From NCBI GenBank assembly GCA_022425465.1, contig JAKMFK010000303.1, positions 1 to 14,339 of the forward strand: a stretch of 14,339 nucleotides of DNA, in the 5' to 3' direction. The DNA comes from Bacteroidia bacterium (lineage in GTDB: Bacteria > Bacteroidota > Bacteroidia > NS11-12g > UBA9320). This document shows, one piece after another, positions 8,307 through 14,339 of this stretch. The notes under the pieces are model-generated. The model had not been told where the DNA came from. It saw nothing but the letters and a program-made list of their open reading frames with translations, and did not search any database. Both the position numbers and the translations under genes were made by a program. Every line of letters starts with the position of its first letter. Position 1 is the stretch's first letter.

Positions 8307-9059
8307 ATGAAAAAAACATTTACACTATTACTTATTTCAATTACAACACTTTCTCTAGCTCAAGTAGATTGGGCCATCAAGTCCATCATAGAGCCAACTG
8401 AACTTGAGTCTAATACTTCTACAGGTACAACAATACCTGTTAATTTGGAATGCGAAAATCGAGGCACATCGACTATTTTTACTGGAGATACTGTGATATA
8501 CAATTTATTGATGATTGACTTAAAGTTAAGTCAAGTTATCGCACAAATTCCTAATGGTTTCTACTATCAAGTTATTACTGAAGATATCCCTGTAGGTGGA
8601 ACTTACAGTATTACAAATGAAAATGTTACACTTGGCTCATACCCGTATGAGTCAAGAGATATAAGATTAGGTGCAACTTCATACATTATGGACAGAACAT
8701 CTCCTTACCTTGATTCTGATTCAAGTAACAACTCTACCTTTGTTGACATAACTTGGTGGAACCCACAGAGATGGAATGTATCAGTTGAGGATGTGGTCTA
8801 CAATTCTGACAACATTGCGGTATATCCTAATCCAGCAAACGACCAATTGAATGTACGACTCCTGTTTGCAGAAAGTAATGCCGTAAATATTGAACTATTT
8901 GACCTTACAGGCAAAGTTGTAGCATTGCCCAACACAAGCCAATTCAGTGCCTCCAATCAATACACATTTGATGTAGCTGATTTGAGTAAAGGGGTGTATA
9001 TCCTCAAAGTAACCAATGGAACTAAAGTGAGTACGTCAAAAGTGACTATTTCTCACTAG
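8307..9059 (+). CDS. Secreted protein with CARDB-like domain and T9SS type A sorting domain
   Basis: A 250-residue exported protein. MKKTFTLLLISITTLSLA is a signal peptide with predicted cleavage A18|Q19. Residues about 20-155 form one beta-rich domain with a CARDB/immunoglobulin-like pattern: a VNLECENRG strand, a GDT turn, an EDIPVGG segment and a closing DSDSSNNSTFVDI. The C-terminus from about 165 is a typical Por secretion (T9SS type A) sorting domain: NIAVYPNPANDQLNV (169-183), IELFDLTGKVV, then DLSKGVYILKV (225-235). Such a domain directs transport through the outer membrane by the type IX system and is usually removed on attachment or release. The cargo itself has no enzymatic motif, so adhesion or a structural role is only a guess. 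A near copy follows downstream. The gene has its own likely promoter and terminator, so it is probably monocistronic. Confidence 0.88.
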   Translation: MKKTFTLLLISITTLSLAQVDWAIKSIIEPTELESNTSTGTTIPVNLECENRGTSTIFTGDTVIYNLLMIDLKLSQVIAQIPNGFYYQVITEDIPVGGTYSITNENVTLGSYPYESRDIRLGATSYIMDRTSPYLDSDSSNNSTFVDITWWNPQRWNVSVEDVVYNSDNIAVYPNPANDQLNVRLLFAESNAVNIELFDLTGKVVALPNTSQFSASNQYTFDVADLSKGVYILKVTNGTKVSTSKVTISH

Positions 9060-9082
9060 ATTGTCATATTTGACATAATATT

Positions 9083-9118
9083 AAAAAGGGGATGCTAAAT
9101 CAAGCATCCCCTTTTTTT
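9083..9118 (+). terminator. Intrinsic terminator after the first T9SS cargo gene
   Basis: A perfect 14-bp inverted repeat (9083-9096 with 9103-9116), core GGGGATGCT/AGCATCCCC, encloses a 6-base loop. The A-rich left arm pairs with the T run at 9112-9118. It sits 24 bp after the stop codon. The symmetry (A run before, T run after) would let it act in both directions, but no gene approaches from the other side. Confidence 0.93.
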
Positions 9119-9125
9119 ATTTTTG
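9118..9125 (+). promoter_or_regulatory. Possible -7 element upstream of the second T9SS cargo gene
   Basis: TATTTTTG matches TAnnTTTG exactly and would start transcription near 9132, about 26 bases before the ATG at 9158. It overlaps the T tract of the terminator, and no TTTG stands 19-21 bases upstream, so it may be a chance match in T-rich DNA. The terminator just before it means the second copy needs some promoter of its own. Confidence 0.25.
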
Positions 9126-9157
9126 GGGCAATAATTAAACTTTAAATTTTTTTTGAC

Positions 9158-9931
9158 ATGAAAAAACATTTTACACACTTATTTACATTTTTATTGATTG
9201 CTCTAACTAATTTTTCTTTTGCTCAAGTTGATTGGGCTATTAAATCCATTAAAAGTCCAACAGAACTTGAATCCACTCCAACAGGAACTTCGTTTGATTT
9301 AATCGTTGAATGTGAAAATAAAGGAAATTCGACCATCAAAGCTGGAGACACTGCAACCATTAGTATGTTTGCAATTGATATTTTAACAAGAACCATTGTA
9401 CTTGAGTACCCTCAAAATGCAGTACAAGGAGTTGCTAATCTATATATCATACCTGAGGATATCGTACCTGGGAATACTCATGATATTACAATTCAATTAA
9501 CAAGTGGTTTAATAATCCCTGAATCAAGAGATATTCTTCTCGGTGTATATTCTTATTATTTAAATAGAACAAACCCCTTGATTGATTCAGATTCTGCCAA
9601 TAATGGGAAAGCCGTAAATATAGTATGGTGGAACCAACAAAAATGGAATGTATCTGTTGAGGATGTGGACTATAATTCGGACAACATTGCCGTATATCCC
9701 AATCCTGCCAACGATTTGTTGAACATAGAGCTACTTTTTGCAGAAAGCAATGCTGTAAACATCGAATTATTGGATTTGACAGGCAAGACAGTGGCTTTTC
9801 CAAGTAATAGTTAAGCTATTTCTCCGAATCAATATACGCTTGATGTAGCTGATTTAAGCAAGGGAGTTTATATCCTTAAAGTAACCAATGGTAAAAAAGT
9901 GAGTACGTCCAAAGTGACTATTTCTCACTAA
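9158..9931 (+). pseudogene. Second T9SS cargo paralogue, interrupted by an in-frame TAA
   Basis: The frame encodes a signal peptide (MKKHFTHLFTFLLIALTNFSFA, predicted cleavage A22|Q23), the same CARDB-like domain as the upstream copy, and a T9SS sorting domain beginning NIAVYPNPANDLLNI (176-190). Codon 219 (9812-9814) is TAA where the upstream paralogue has CAA (Gln), a single C-to-T change. The frame then continues without gap for 38 more codons, through DLSKGVYILKV to VTISH and TAA at 9929-9931. As read, translation stops at 9814 and yields 218 residues lacking the last strands of the sorting domain, including the conserved KGVYILKV block. Such a protein would still reach the periplasm but should not be recognised by the type IX system. 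The upstream part is intact. Sequencing error or programmed readthrough would restore a 256- to 257-residue protein. Confidence 0.88.
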
Positions 9932-9953
9932 TATGAATAACCTTTATTATGAC

Positions 9954-9983
9954 AAGCCGCTTCTGGTCTAGAGCGGTTTTTTT
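9954..9983 (+). terminator. Intrinsic terminator after the second T9SS cargo gene
   Basis: CCGCT (9957-9961) pairs with AGCGG (9972-9976), extended outward by a G-T and two A-T pairs, with a 10-base loop and seven Ts (9977-9983). It lies 22 bp after the TAA at 9929-9931, that is after the original stop and not after the premature one, supporting the full-length frame as the ancestral gene. Confidence 0.8.
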
Positions 9984-9995
9984 GTGAGTTTCCTT

Positions 9996-10003
9996 TAAGT
10001 TTG
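9996..10003 (+). promoter_or_regulatory. Bacteroidota-type -7 element upstream of the YebC gene
   Basis: TAAGTTTG, an exact TAnnTTTG match and identical to the element at 8281, ends 22 bases before the ATG at 10026. Placed just after a terminator and before an isolated gene, it is well positioned to drive the YebC/carboxylase pair. The TTTG at 9981 is only 11 bases upstream, too close for a -33 box, and no better one is visible. Confidence 0.45.
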
Positions 10004-10025
10004 CCTAAATACGAATAATCTAACC

Positions 10026-10784
10026 ATGGCTGGACATAGTAAATGGGCAAACATAAAACACCGTAAAGCTGCTCAAGATAAAAAACGAGCTAAAATATGG
10101 ACTCGCATTATTAAAGAAATTACCATAGCTGCAAGAGATGGTGGACCAGACTTGGATAGTAACCCAAGTCTTAGACTTGCCGTTCAAAATGGTAAAGGTG
10201 CTAATCTTCCAAAAGACACTATCGAGCGAGCAATCAAAAAAGGTTCGGGTGCAGAAGCTGCTAATTTGCAATCATACACCTACGAGGGATATGGACCACA
10301 TGGTATAGCCATCTATCTTCATGCTACCTCAGACAATATCAATAGAACCGTCGCCAATGTTCGATCGATATTTACGAAAAATAACGGCTCATTAGGGACC
10401 AATGGATCTTTGAGTTATGTTTTTGAAACTAAAGGTGTTTTTACAATCACCTCTGAATCTATATCTAATTGGGGTCATGATGAACTAGAACTTGAACTCA
10501 TTGACGGGGGTGCTGAAGAAGTAGAATTTGAAGAAGAAAATCTAACTGTTTATACCTCCTTTGATCATTATGGTGATATGCAATCCAAATTGCAAGAATT
10601 AAATATCACACCTACATCTACCGAGATTCACCAAATCCCATTGAACACAAAAAAACTAGAACTAGCTGAAGCGGAGGAGGTTTTAAAAATTATAGATAAG
10701 TTTGAAGAGGATGATGACATCCAAACTGTATTCCACAACTTAGAATTAACCGAAGAGTTAATCGCACAACTTGAAGATAATTAG
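10026..10784 (+). CDS. yebC: YebC/TACO1 family translation factor (formerly annotated transcriptional regulator)
   Basis: A 252-residue protein that opens with the family signature [23 protein letters not shown], followed by a helical N-terminal domain with [28 protein letters not shown] (about 46-74) and [12 protein letters not shown] (84-95), then two alpha/beta domains with [13 protein letters not shown] (125-137). Length is typical (about 240-250). The family was long called transcriptional regulators (PmpR); later work on YebC and mitochondrial TACO1 supports a ribosome-associated role that relieves stalling at proline-rich stretches. The protein is cytoplasmic. It starts at ATG 10026 with no competing start. 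Its stop (10782-10784) is 1 bp before the ATG of the carboxylase subunit, so the two are probably co-transcribed. I cannot say whether this translation factor or regulator role matters for its neighbour. Confidence 0.95.
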   Translation: MAGHSKWANIKHRKAAQDKKRAKIWTRIIKEITIAARDGGPDLDSNPSLRLAVQNGKGANLPKDTIERAIKKGSGAEAANLQSYTYEGYGPHGIAIYLHATSDNINRTVANVRSIFTKNNGSLGTNGSLSYVFETKGVFTITSESISNWGHDELELELIDGGAEEVEFEEENLTVYTSFDHYGDMQSKLQELNITPTSTEIHQIPLNTKKLELAEAEEVLKIIDKFEEDDDIQTVFHNLELTEELIAQLEDN

Positions 10785-10785
10785 C

Positions 10786-12324
10786 ATGAATAAAAGAGAA
10801 ATCCTAGACCAAAAACTGACTGCATCCAAAATGGGTGGTGGTCAAAAGAGAATTGACGCTCAACATGCCAAAAATAAACTCACTGCACGAGAACGATTGG
10901 ATTTATTGCTTGACAAAAATTCATTCGAAGAAATTGGGGCTTTGATAAAACATCGAAGTACTGATTTTGGAATGGGAAAAATGCACTATCCTGGAGATGG
11001 GGTGGTAACAGGCTATGGAACAATTCATGGACGATTAGTTTATGTGTTCTCCCAAGATTTTACTGTTTTTGGAGGATCACTATCCGAAACTCATGCAGAG
11101 AAAATTTGTAAAATAATGGATATGGCCATGAAGAACGGGGCTCCAGTTATTGGATTAAACGATAGTGGAGGAGCCCGAATTCAGGAAGGTGTTGTTTCGC
11201 TTGGCGGATATGCTGACATATTTTATCGCAACACGCGTGCAAGTGGTGTAATACCGCAATTAAGTCTCGTAATGGGTCCGTGTGCTGGTGGAGCTGTATA
11301 CTCCCCAGCAATCACAGATTTCATCCTCATGGTTGAAGATACCAGCTATATGTTTGTAACAGGACCCAATGTTGTTAAGACGGTTACAAATGAAGAAGTC
11401 ACATCTGAGAACTTGGGTGGAGCATCTGTTCATTCTGAAAAAAGTGGTGTCGCACACCTAACGTCAAGCAATGACTTGCAAGCAATTGAAGATATTAAAA
11501 ATTTACTTTCCTATATCCCTCAAAATTGTGAAGACTCTCCTCCTAGCATACCCTACACTATTGGAGATGAGGTCAGGAATCAACTTCAAGACATTGTACC
11601 TGAAAACCCAAATCAACCCTACGACATCAAAGAAATTATCGATGGAATTATTGACCGAGAGTCGTTCTATGAAATTCATAAAGACTTTGCCCCCAATATT
11701 GTTGTTGGATTTGCTAGACTAGCAGGCAAAAGCATAGGAATAGTAGCCAATCAACCAGCATTTCTTGCTGGCGTATTGGATGTTCAATCCTCTCAAAAAG
11801 CCGCACGTTTTGTTCGTTTTTGTGATTGTTTTAATATCCCTCTTCTTGTTTTAGAGGATGTCCCAGGATTCCTACCTGGCACAGACCAAGAATGGAACGC
11901 AATTATCACCAACGGAGCTAAATTACTCTATGCTTTTAGCGAGGCTACTGTACCAAGAATCACAGTAATTACTCGAAAAGCCTATGGCGGAGCATATGAT
12001 GTAATGAATAGTAAACACATTGGAGCAGATATGAATTTTGCGTGGCCAAGTGCCGAAATTGCTGTAATGGGGGCGAAAGGTGCAGCAGAAATTATTTTTA
12101 GGAACGAAATAAAATCTGCAAAAGACCCTGAAGTTGCACTAGCAAACAAAGAAAAAGAATATGCTGACATATTTGCTAACCCATACAGAGCAGCCGAACG
12201 TGGTTTTGTTGATGAAGTAATTCATCCAAAACAAACTCGACTAAAACTGATTAAAGCATTTGCAATGCTTGAAAATAAAGTGGATTCCATTCCTCAGAAA
12301 AAACACGGAAACATCCCACTATAA
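10786..12324 (+). CDS. pccB: Acyl-CoA carboxylase carboxyltransferase beta subunit (propionyl-CoA carboxylase type)
   Basis: A 512-residue protein, the usual length of PccB-type subunits. The crotonase-like N-domain has SGGARIQEG (127-135) and [12 protein letters not shown] (164-175). The C-domain has VPGFLPG and [11 protein letters not shown], with Asp405 in the AYDVM block, followed by [20 protein letters not shown]. The glycine pairs in GGAR and YGGAY form the oxyanion holes for carboxyl transfer from carboxybiotin to acyl-CoA. An Asp in AYDVM is what propionyl-CoA carboxylases have, so propionyl-CoA to methylmalonyl-CoA is favoured, though substrate is inference. The biotin carboxylase/carrier subunit is not in the window. 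The start is ATG at 10786, one base after the YebC stop. The frame is also open from a TTG at 10771, but that would overlap YebC and add five residues not typical of the family. Confidence 0.93.
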   Translation: MNKREILDQKLTASKMGGGQKRIDAQHAKNKLTARERLDLLLDKNSFEEIGALIKHRSTDFGMGKMHYPGDGVVTGYGTIHGRLVYVFSQDFTVFGGSLSETHAEKICKIMDMAMKNGAPVIGLNDSGGARIQEGVVSLGGYADIFYRNTRASGVIPQLSLVMGPCAGGAVYSPAITDFILMVEDTSYMFVTGPNVVKTVTNEEVTSENLGGASVHSEKSGVAHLTSSNDLQAIEDIKNLLSYIPQNCEDSPPSIPYTIGDEVRNQLQDIVPENPNQPYDIKEIIDGIIDRESFYEIHKDFAPNIVVGFARLAGKSIGIVANQPAFLAGVLDVQSSQKAARFVRFCDCFNIPLLVLEDVPGFLPGTDQEWNAIITNGAKLLYAFSEATVPRITVITRKAYGGAYDVMNSKHIGADMNFAWPSAEIAVMGAKGAAEIIFRNEIKSAKDPEVALANKEKEYADIFANPYRAAERGFVDEVIHPKQTRLKLIKAFAMLENKVDSIPQKKHGNIPL

Positions 12325-12340
12325 AACTAACACGCATCTC

Positions 12341-12350
12341 TTAACGTTAA
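12341..12350. other. 10-bp perfect palindrome upstream of the cytochrome-like lipoprotein gene
   Basis: TTAACGTTAA lies 15 bp before the ATG at 12366, in the 41-bp gap after the carboxylase gene. It could be an operator half-pair or part of a promoter, but in AT-rich DNA a short palindrome of this kind may be chance. No terminator hairpin with a T run is visible in this gap, so readthrough from the carboxylase gene into the exported cluster is possible. Confidence 0.2.
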
Positions 12351-12365
12351 ATATTAGTTGAAACC

Positions 12366-12749
12366 ATGTTAATTTTCAAACCATATCGATTCCCATTAAA
12401 TGCGGTATTCCTATTTACTTGTTTCTTGATATTGGGTTGTAAATATGATAATGAGGAAGATTTGTATCCTGATAATAGTTGCATAACTATTGATATGTCA
12501 TACAGTAATGATATTTCTCCCATCCTTCAAAATTATAATTGCATCAGTTGTCATAATACTGTAAATCCTCAAGGAGGCGTTAATTTAGAGGGCTACAATA
12601 AAACAAAAGTTTGGGTAGATAATTCGAGACTTACCAAGAGTATTAATCATAGTGGTGCTTCACCCATGCCAAAAGATCAAGCTAAAATGGATACATGTGA
12701 TATAAAGAAAATCGAATCCTGGATATCAGATGGAGCACGAAATAATTAA
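12366..12749 (+). CDS. Mono-haem cytochrome-c-like lipoprotein
   Basis: A 127-residue exported protein. A hydrophobic segment (11-24) ends in the lipobox LILGC, with Cys25 as the probable lipidation site. Downstream is one haem-attachment motif, CISCH (59-63), preceded by NDISPILQNYN, a common lead-in of Bacteroidota and planctomycete-type c-type cytochrome domains. SPMPKDQ (99-105) supplies Met101 as the probable distal ligand, and the final helix IESWISDGARNN is also family-typical. Cys39 and Cys111 could form a disulfide. The protein is likely anchored in the envelope facing the periplasm and carries electrons. It starts a run of four closely spaced exported-protein genes; the next gene follows after 7 bp, and its frame is already open within this gene. 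Partners such as an oxidase are not in the window. Haem binding is very likely, the redox partner unknown. Confidence 0.87.
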   Translation: MLIFKPYRFPLNAVFLFTCFLILGCKYDNEEDLYPDNSCITIDMSYSNDISPILQNYNCISCHNTVNPQGGVNLEGYNKTKVWVDNSRLTKSINHSGASPMPKDQAKMDTCDIKKIESWISDGARNN

Positions 12750-12756
12750 CTCAAAC

Positions 12757-13203
12757 ATGAAAAAAATAGCTACTCTTTCAATTAGTTTTATACTGCTCAG
12801 TGTCCTTCTATTTGCCTACAGAATGTACAACAAACCACACACCAATGTCACAGAATCTGACGCATATGAAGACTTAAGTGCTGCACAATTATTCGACATG
12901 TTTGACAAAAATGAAGACTCAGCCATGACCATTTTTTCAGACCGAGTTATCCAAGTAACAGGAACCCTTTTAACCAAAGATTTTTCAAACGAATTAGAGC
13001 CTCAAATCCTATTAAAAACAGATAATGAGAACGGATTTATACGATGTGGTTTTAAACCTAATGAACTCCAGATTTTAGAACAATTAAAAGACTCTTCAAA
13101 TATCAAAGTCAAAGGAATTTGCAAAGGAATTAATGGAGACGATGAACTTACACTTCTGGTAGATAAAGATGTCATACTATCATCTAGCATAATTATTGAA
13201 TAA
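12757..13203 (+). CDS. Membrane-anchored OB-fold protein (tRNA_anti-like family)
   Basis: A 148-residue protein with an N-terminal hydrophobic helix (about 5-22) that is an anchor or uncleaved signal, followed by a periplasmic domain. The sequence DLSAAQLFDMFDKNEDSA leading into VIQVTGTL and later IKVKGICKGI is the pattern of the tRNA_anti-like family (OB fold), a set of Bacteroidota envelope proteins without assigned role; the family name does not imply tRNA binding here. The start is taken as ATG 12757 (MKKIATLS), 7 bp after the cytochrome gene, because it gives a proper signal-anchor; an ATG at 12730 in the same frame would overlap that gene and put charged residues in front. It belongs to the same tight cluster as the cytochrome and YceI genes, suggesting a shared envelope process. 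No catalytic residue can be named. Confidence 0.8.
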   Translation: MKKIATLSISFILLSVLLFAYRMYNKPHTNVTESDAYEDLSAAQLFDMFDKNEDSAMTIFSDRVIQVTGTLLTKDFSNELEPQILLKTDNENGFIRCGFKPNELQILEQLKDSSNIKVKGICKGINGDDELTLLVDKDVILSSSIIIE

Positions 13204-13212
13204 TACTTTACC

Positions 13213-13770
13213 ATGAAAAAATCAACCATACTATTTTTAACCATTTTAAGTTTTTATGCCTTCATGAATCATGGTGGTGGAATTTATAAAACAAATACAG
13301 GTAATATTAGCTTTTACAGCCACACTCCTGTTGAAGATATTCGTGCAGTAAACCATAAAGTAAAGACTGCTTTTTCATCTGAATCAGGACAACTCCAATT
13401 TAGTTGTTTAATTAAAGATTTTGAATTTAAAAAAGCATTAATGCAAGAACATTTCAATGAAAACTATATGGAAAGTACAACTTTCCCAAAAGCTACATTC
13501 AATGGTAACATTAAATCAATCGCTGCAATTGATTTTAGCAAAGACGGAACATACTCTTCGGAAGTTATTGGCAAACTCACCATTAAAGATGTCAGTAAAG
13601 AGGTCGCCACAACAGGAACTTTTGTTGTTTCTAATGGAGTTGTAAATGCTAAAGCGACATTTAACGTGAATCCCTACGACTACAATGTTAAAATCCCAAA
13701 AATGGTGGCTCCTAAAATTTCGAAAAGCATTAAAATTAGTGTTGATTCAGATTATACGCACAACCATTAA
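13213..13770 (+). CDS. YceI-family periplasmic protein
   Basis: A 185-residue protein with an N-terminal hydrophobic segment (about 4-18) consistent with a signal peptide, though no clear cleavage site is seen. The mature part has the YceI lipocalin-like order: IYKTNTGNISFYSHTPVED near the start, a central HFNENYMESTTFPKATFNGNI block (family pattern H.....Y....PKAtF), GKLTIKDVSKEV, and a closing FNVNPYDYNVKIP...ISKSIKISV strand pair. YceI proteins bind isoprenoid or amphiphilic lipids in a beta-barrel; TT1927b was found with a polyprenyl ligand. Length is normal. The gene lies 9 bp after the OB-fold gene and 13 bp before a DUF5777-like barrel, and so is most likely co-transcribed with the cytochrome. 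A quinone- or isoprenoid-carrier role in this cluster is inference. Confidence 0.88.
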   Translation: MKKSTILFLTILSFYAFMNHGGGIYKTNTGNISFYSHTPVEDIRAVNHKVKTAFSSESGQLQFSCLIKDFEFKKALMQEHFNENYMESTTFPKATFNGNIKSIAAIDFSKDGTYSSEVIGKLTIKDVSKEVATTGTFVVSNGVVNAKATFNVNPYDYNVKIPKMVAPKISKSIKISVDSDYTHNH

Positions 13771-13783
13771 AGAGTAAAATAGA

Positions 13784-14339
13784 TTGAGAAATTTTATTTA
13801 CAAGCTCCAATTAAGATTCCAATTAATAGCTGTATTAATTGCTTTTAACGGATATGTATTTTCTCAAGATTTGAATTTAATTGACGATAACGACACAGAA
13901 GAAAAAACATATACCATTGCAACATTCAAAACCAATCGAATAGTCAATGGACACAGTATTGAAACTGTCGCAAAAAATGAATTTGATTTCAAAATTTCGC
14001 ATCGATTTGGCATTGTGAATAATGGATTCTACGATTTGTTTGGACTTGATCAAGCCTCCATGCGAATGGGAGGAGATTTTGGCGTAACTGACAATCTAAA
14101 CATTGGTTTAGGAAGAAATACAGTCGAAAAAACATATGATGGCTTTGTTAAATATAAGTTTCTCAAACAAAGTAATGGACCAAAATCTACCCCTTTAACA
14201 GGTGTTTTTATCAGCCACATGGGAATCAACACGCTGAAATGGACGCACCCTGAACGAAATAATTTATTTTCTAGTCGATTACATTTTACCCATCAATTAT
14301 TATTGGCTCGTAAATTCTCCAAAAACTTCAGTGCTCAAA
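13784..14339 (+). CDS. DUF5777-like outer-membrane beta-barrel protein, N-terminal part (3' end outside window)
   Basis: A frame open from a TTG at 13784 to the window end, with 185 codons visible. The TTG is bounded by an in-frame TAA at 13775-13777 and no ATG is available before residue 80. Starting at TTG gives a convincing signal peptide, MRNFIYKLQLRFQLIAVLIAFNGYVFS, cleaved before Q28. The mature part begins with an acidic stretch (DLNLIDDNDTEE), then TFKTNRIVNGHSIET, FDFKISHRFGIVNNGFYDLFGLD and ASMRMGGDFGVTDNLNIGLGRN, blocks I associate with DUF5777, a Bacteroidota family of predicted outer-membrane barrels. It follows YceI by 13 bp and is the fourth exported protein in the cluster. No function is known to me. 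The C-terminus is outside the window. Confidence 0.8.
   Translation, partial: MRNFIYKLQLRFQLIAVLIAFNGYVFSQDLNLIDDNDTEEKTYTIATFKTNRIVNGHSIETVAKNEFDFKISHRFGIVNNGFYDLFGLDQASMRMGGDFGVTDNLNIGLGRNTVEKTYDGFVKYKFLKQSNGPKSTPLTGVFISHMGINTLKWTHPERNNLFSSRLHFTHQLLLARKFSKNFSAQ

Larger units (their letters stand above)
8307..9931 (+). repeat. Tandem gene duplication (two T9SS cargo paralogues)
   Basis: The units 8307-9059 and 9158-9931 encode collinear proteins with the same mature start (AQVDWAIKSI), the same central domain order and the same sorting domain. The central domains have diverged, while the sorting-domain DNA is much closer. The last 32 bases before the stop, starting at 9026 and 9898, differ at one position. 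This looks like an old duplication with stronger conservation, or later gene conversion, of the 3' end. Confidence 0.85.

Noticed and set aside
9486..9803. 105-residue minus-strand open frame inside the second cargo gene
   Set aside because: It is antisense to a clear coding region, has no family-like features and no promoter; the long frame is a by-product of the coding strand's composition.
9812..9814. The TAA as programmed readthrough or recoding (selenocysteine/pyrrolysine)
   Set aside because: TAA is not used for either recoded residue and no leaky context or downstream structure is evident; a simple C-to-T nonsense change explains it better.
10020..10271. Minus-strand open frame over the start of yebC
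   Set aside because: It fully overlaps the strongly conserved YebC N-terminus and its translation has no recognisable pattern.
10771..10785. TTG at 10771 as start of the carboxylase beta subunit
   Set aside because: It would overlap YebC by 14 bp and add five atypical residues; the ATG at 10786 directly after the YebC stop gives the usual N-terminus.
11471..11722. Plus-strand open frame inside the carboxylase gene in another frame
   Set aside because: The carboxylase frame is conserved across this stretch; the alternative has no family signal.
12321..12365. Terminator after the carboxylase gene
   Set aside because: Only a weak AACTAA/TTAGTT inverted repeat with a long loop and no T run is present, so it does not qualify as an intrinsic terminator.
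12730..12756. ATG at 12730 as start of the OB-fold protein
   Set aside because: It lies inside the cytochrome gene and adds nine polar residues before the hydrophobic segment; ATG 12757 gives a clean MKK signal-anchor.
1..14339. CRISPR array, tRNA, rRNA, IS element, prophage or defence island
   Set aside because: No regularly spaced repeats, no tRNA-like cloverleaf or rRNA sequence, and no transposase, integrase or phage protein was seen on either strand; the SNF2 ATPase alone does not make a defence locus.

Overview
This window reads as chromosomal DNA from an AT-rich member of the Bacteroidota. The taxonomic call is an inference from several signals. There is a SusC/HmuR-like TonB-dependent receptor paired with a HmuY-like lipoprotein, and a secreted protein with a type IX secretion (Por) C-terminal sorting domain. 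Signal peptides end in ...A|Q, and several genes have TAnnTTTG (-7) motifs upstream instead of a sigma70 -10 box. A Bacteroidota-type 'peptidoglycan synthetase' (Mpl-like) and a DUF5777-like barrel are also present. No tRNA, rRNA, IS element, CRISPR array or phage gene is visible, and gene density is very high, with no gene-free stretch above 140 bp.

Layout. (1) 1-2413 (+): the C-terminal part of a TonB-dependent outer-membrane receptor, overlapping by 4 bp (ATGA) a HmuY-family-like lipoprotein; together they look like a haem or porphyrin acquisition pair. (2) 2410-3732 (-): an Mpl/MurC-like Mur ligase with a TTG start, meeting the HmuY-like gene tail to tail with a 4-bp overlap. (3) 3869-8265 (+): a membrane-anchored GtrB/DPM-type family 2 glycosyltransferase, an overlapping conserved hypothetical protein, and a 960-residue SNF2-family ATPase that starts with TTG. 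(4) 8307-9931 (+): a tandem pair of paralogous secreted proteins. The first is intact with a T9SS sorting domain. The second carries one in-frame nonsense codon that removes the last 38 residues of that domain. Each is followed by a good intrinsic terminator. (5) 10026-12324 (+): YebC/TACO1 translation factor and the carboxyltransferase beta subunit of an acyl-CoA (propionyl-CoA type) carboxylase, 1 bp apart. (6) 12366-14339+ (+): a run of four exported proteins with gaps of 7 to 13 bp: a mono-haem cytochrome-c-like lipoprotein, a membrane-anchored tRNA_anti-like OB-fold protein, a YceI-family protein and a DUF5777-like outer-membrane barrel cut by the window end.

The most interesting points are the exported four-gene cluster (6), which looks like a coherent but functionally undescribed envelope system; the recent-looking nonsense mutation in the second T9SS cargo; the receptor/HmuY pair; and three TTG start codons among about fourteen genes.
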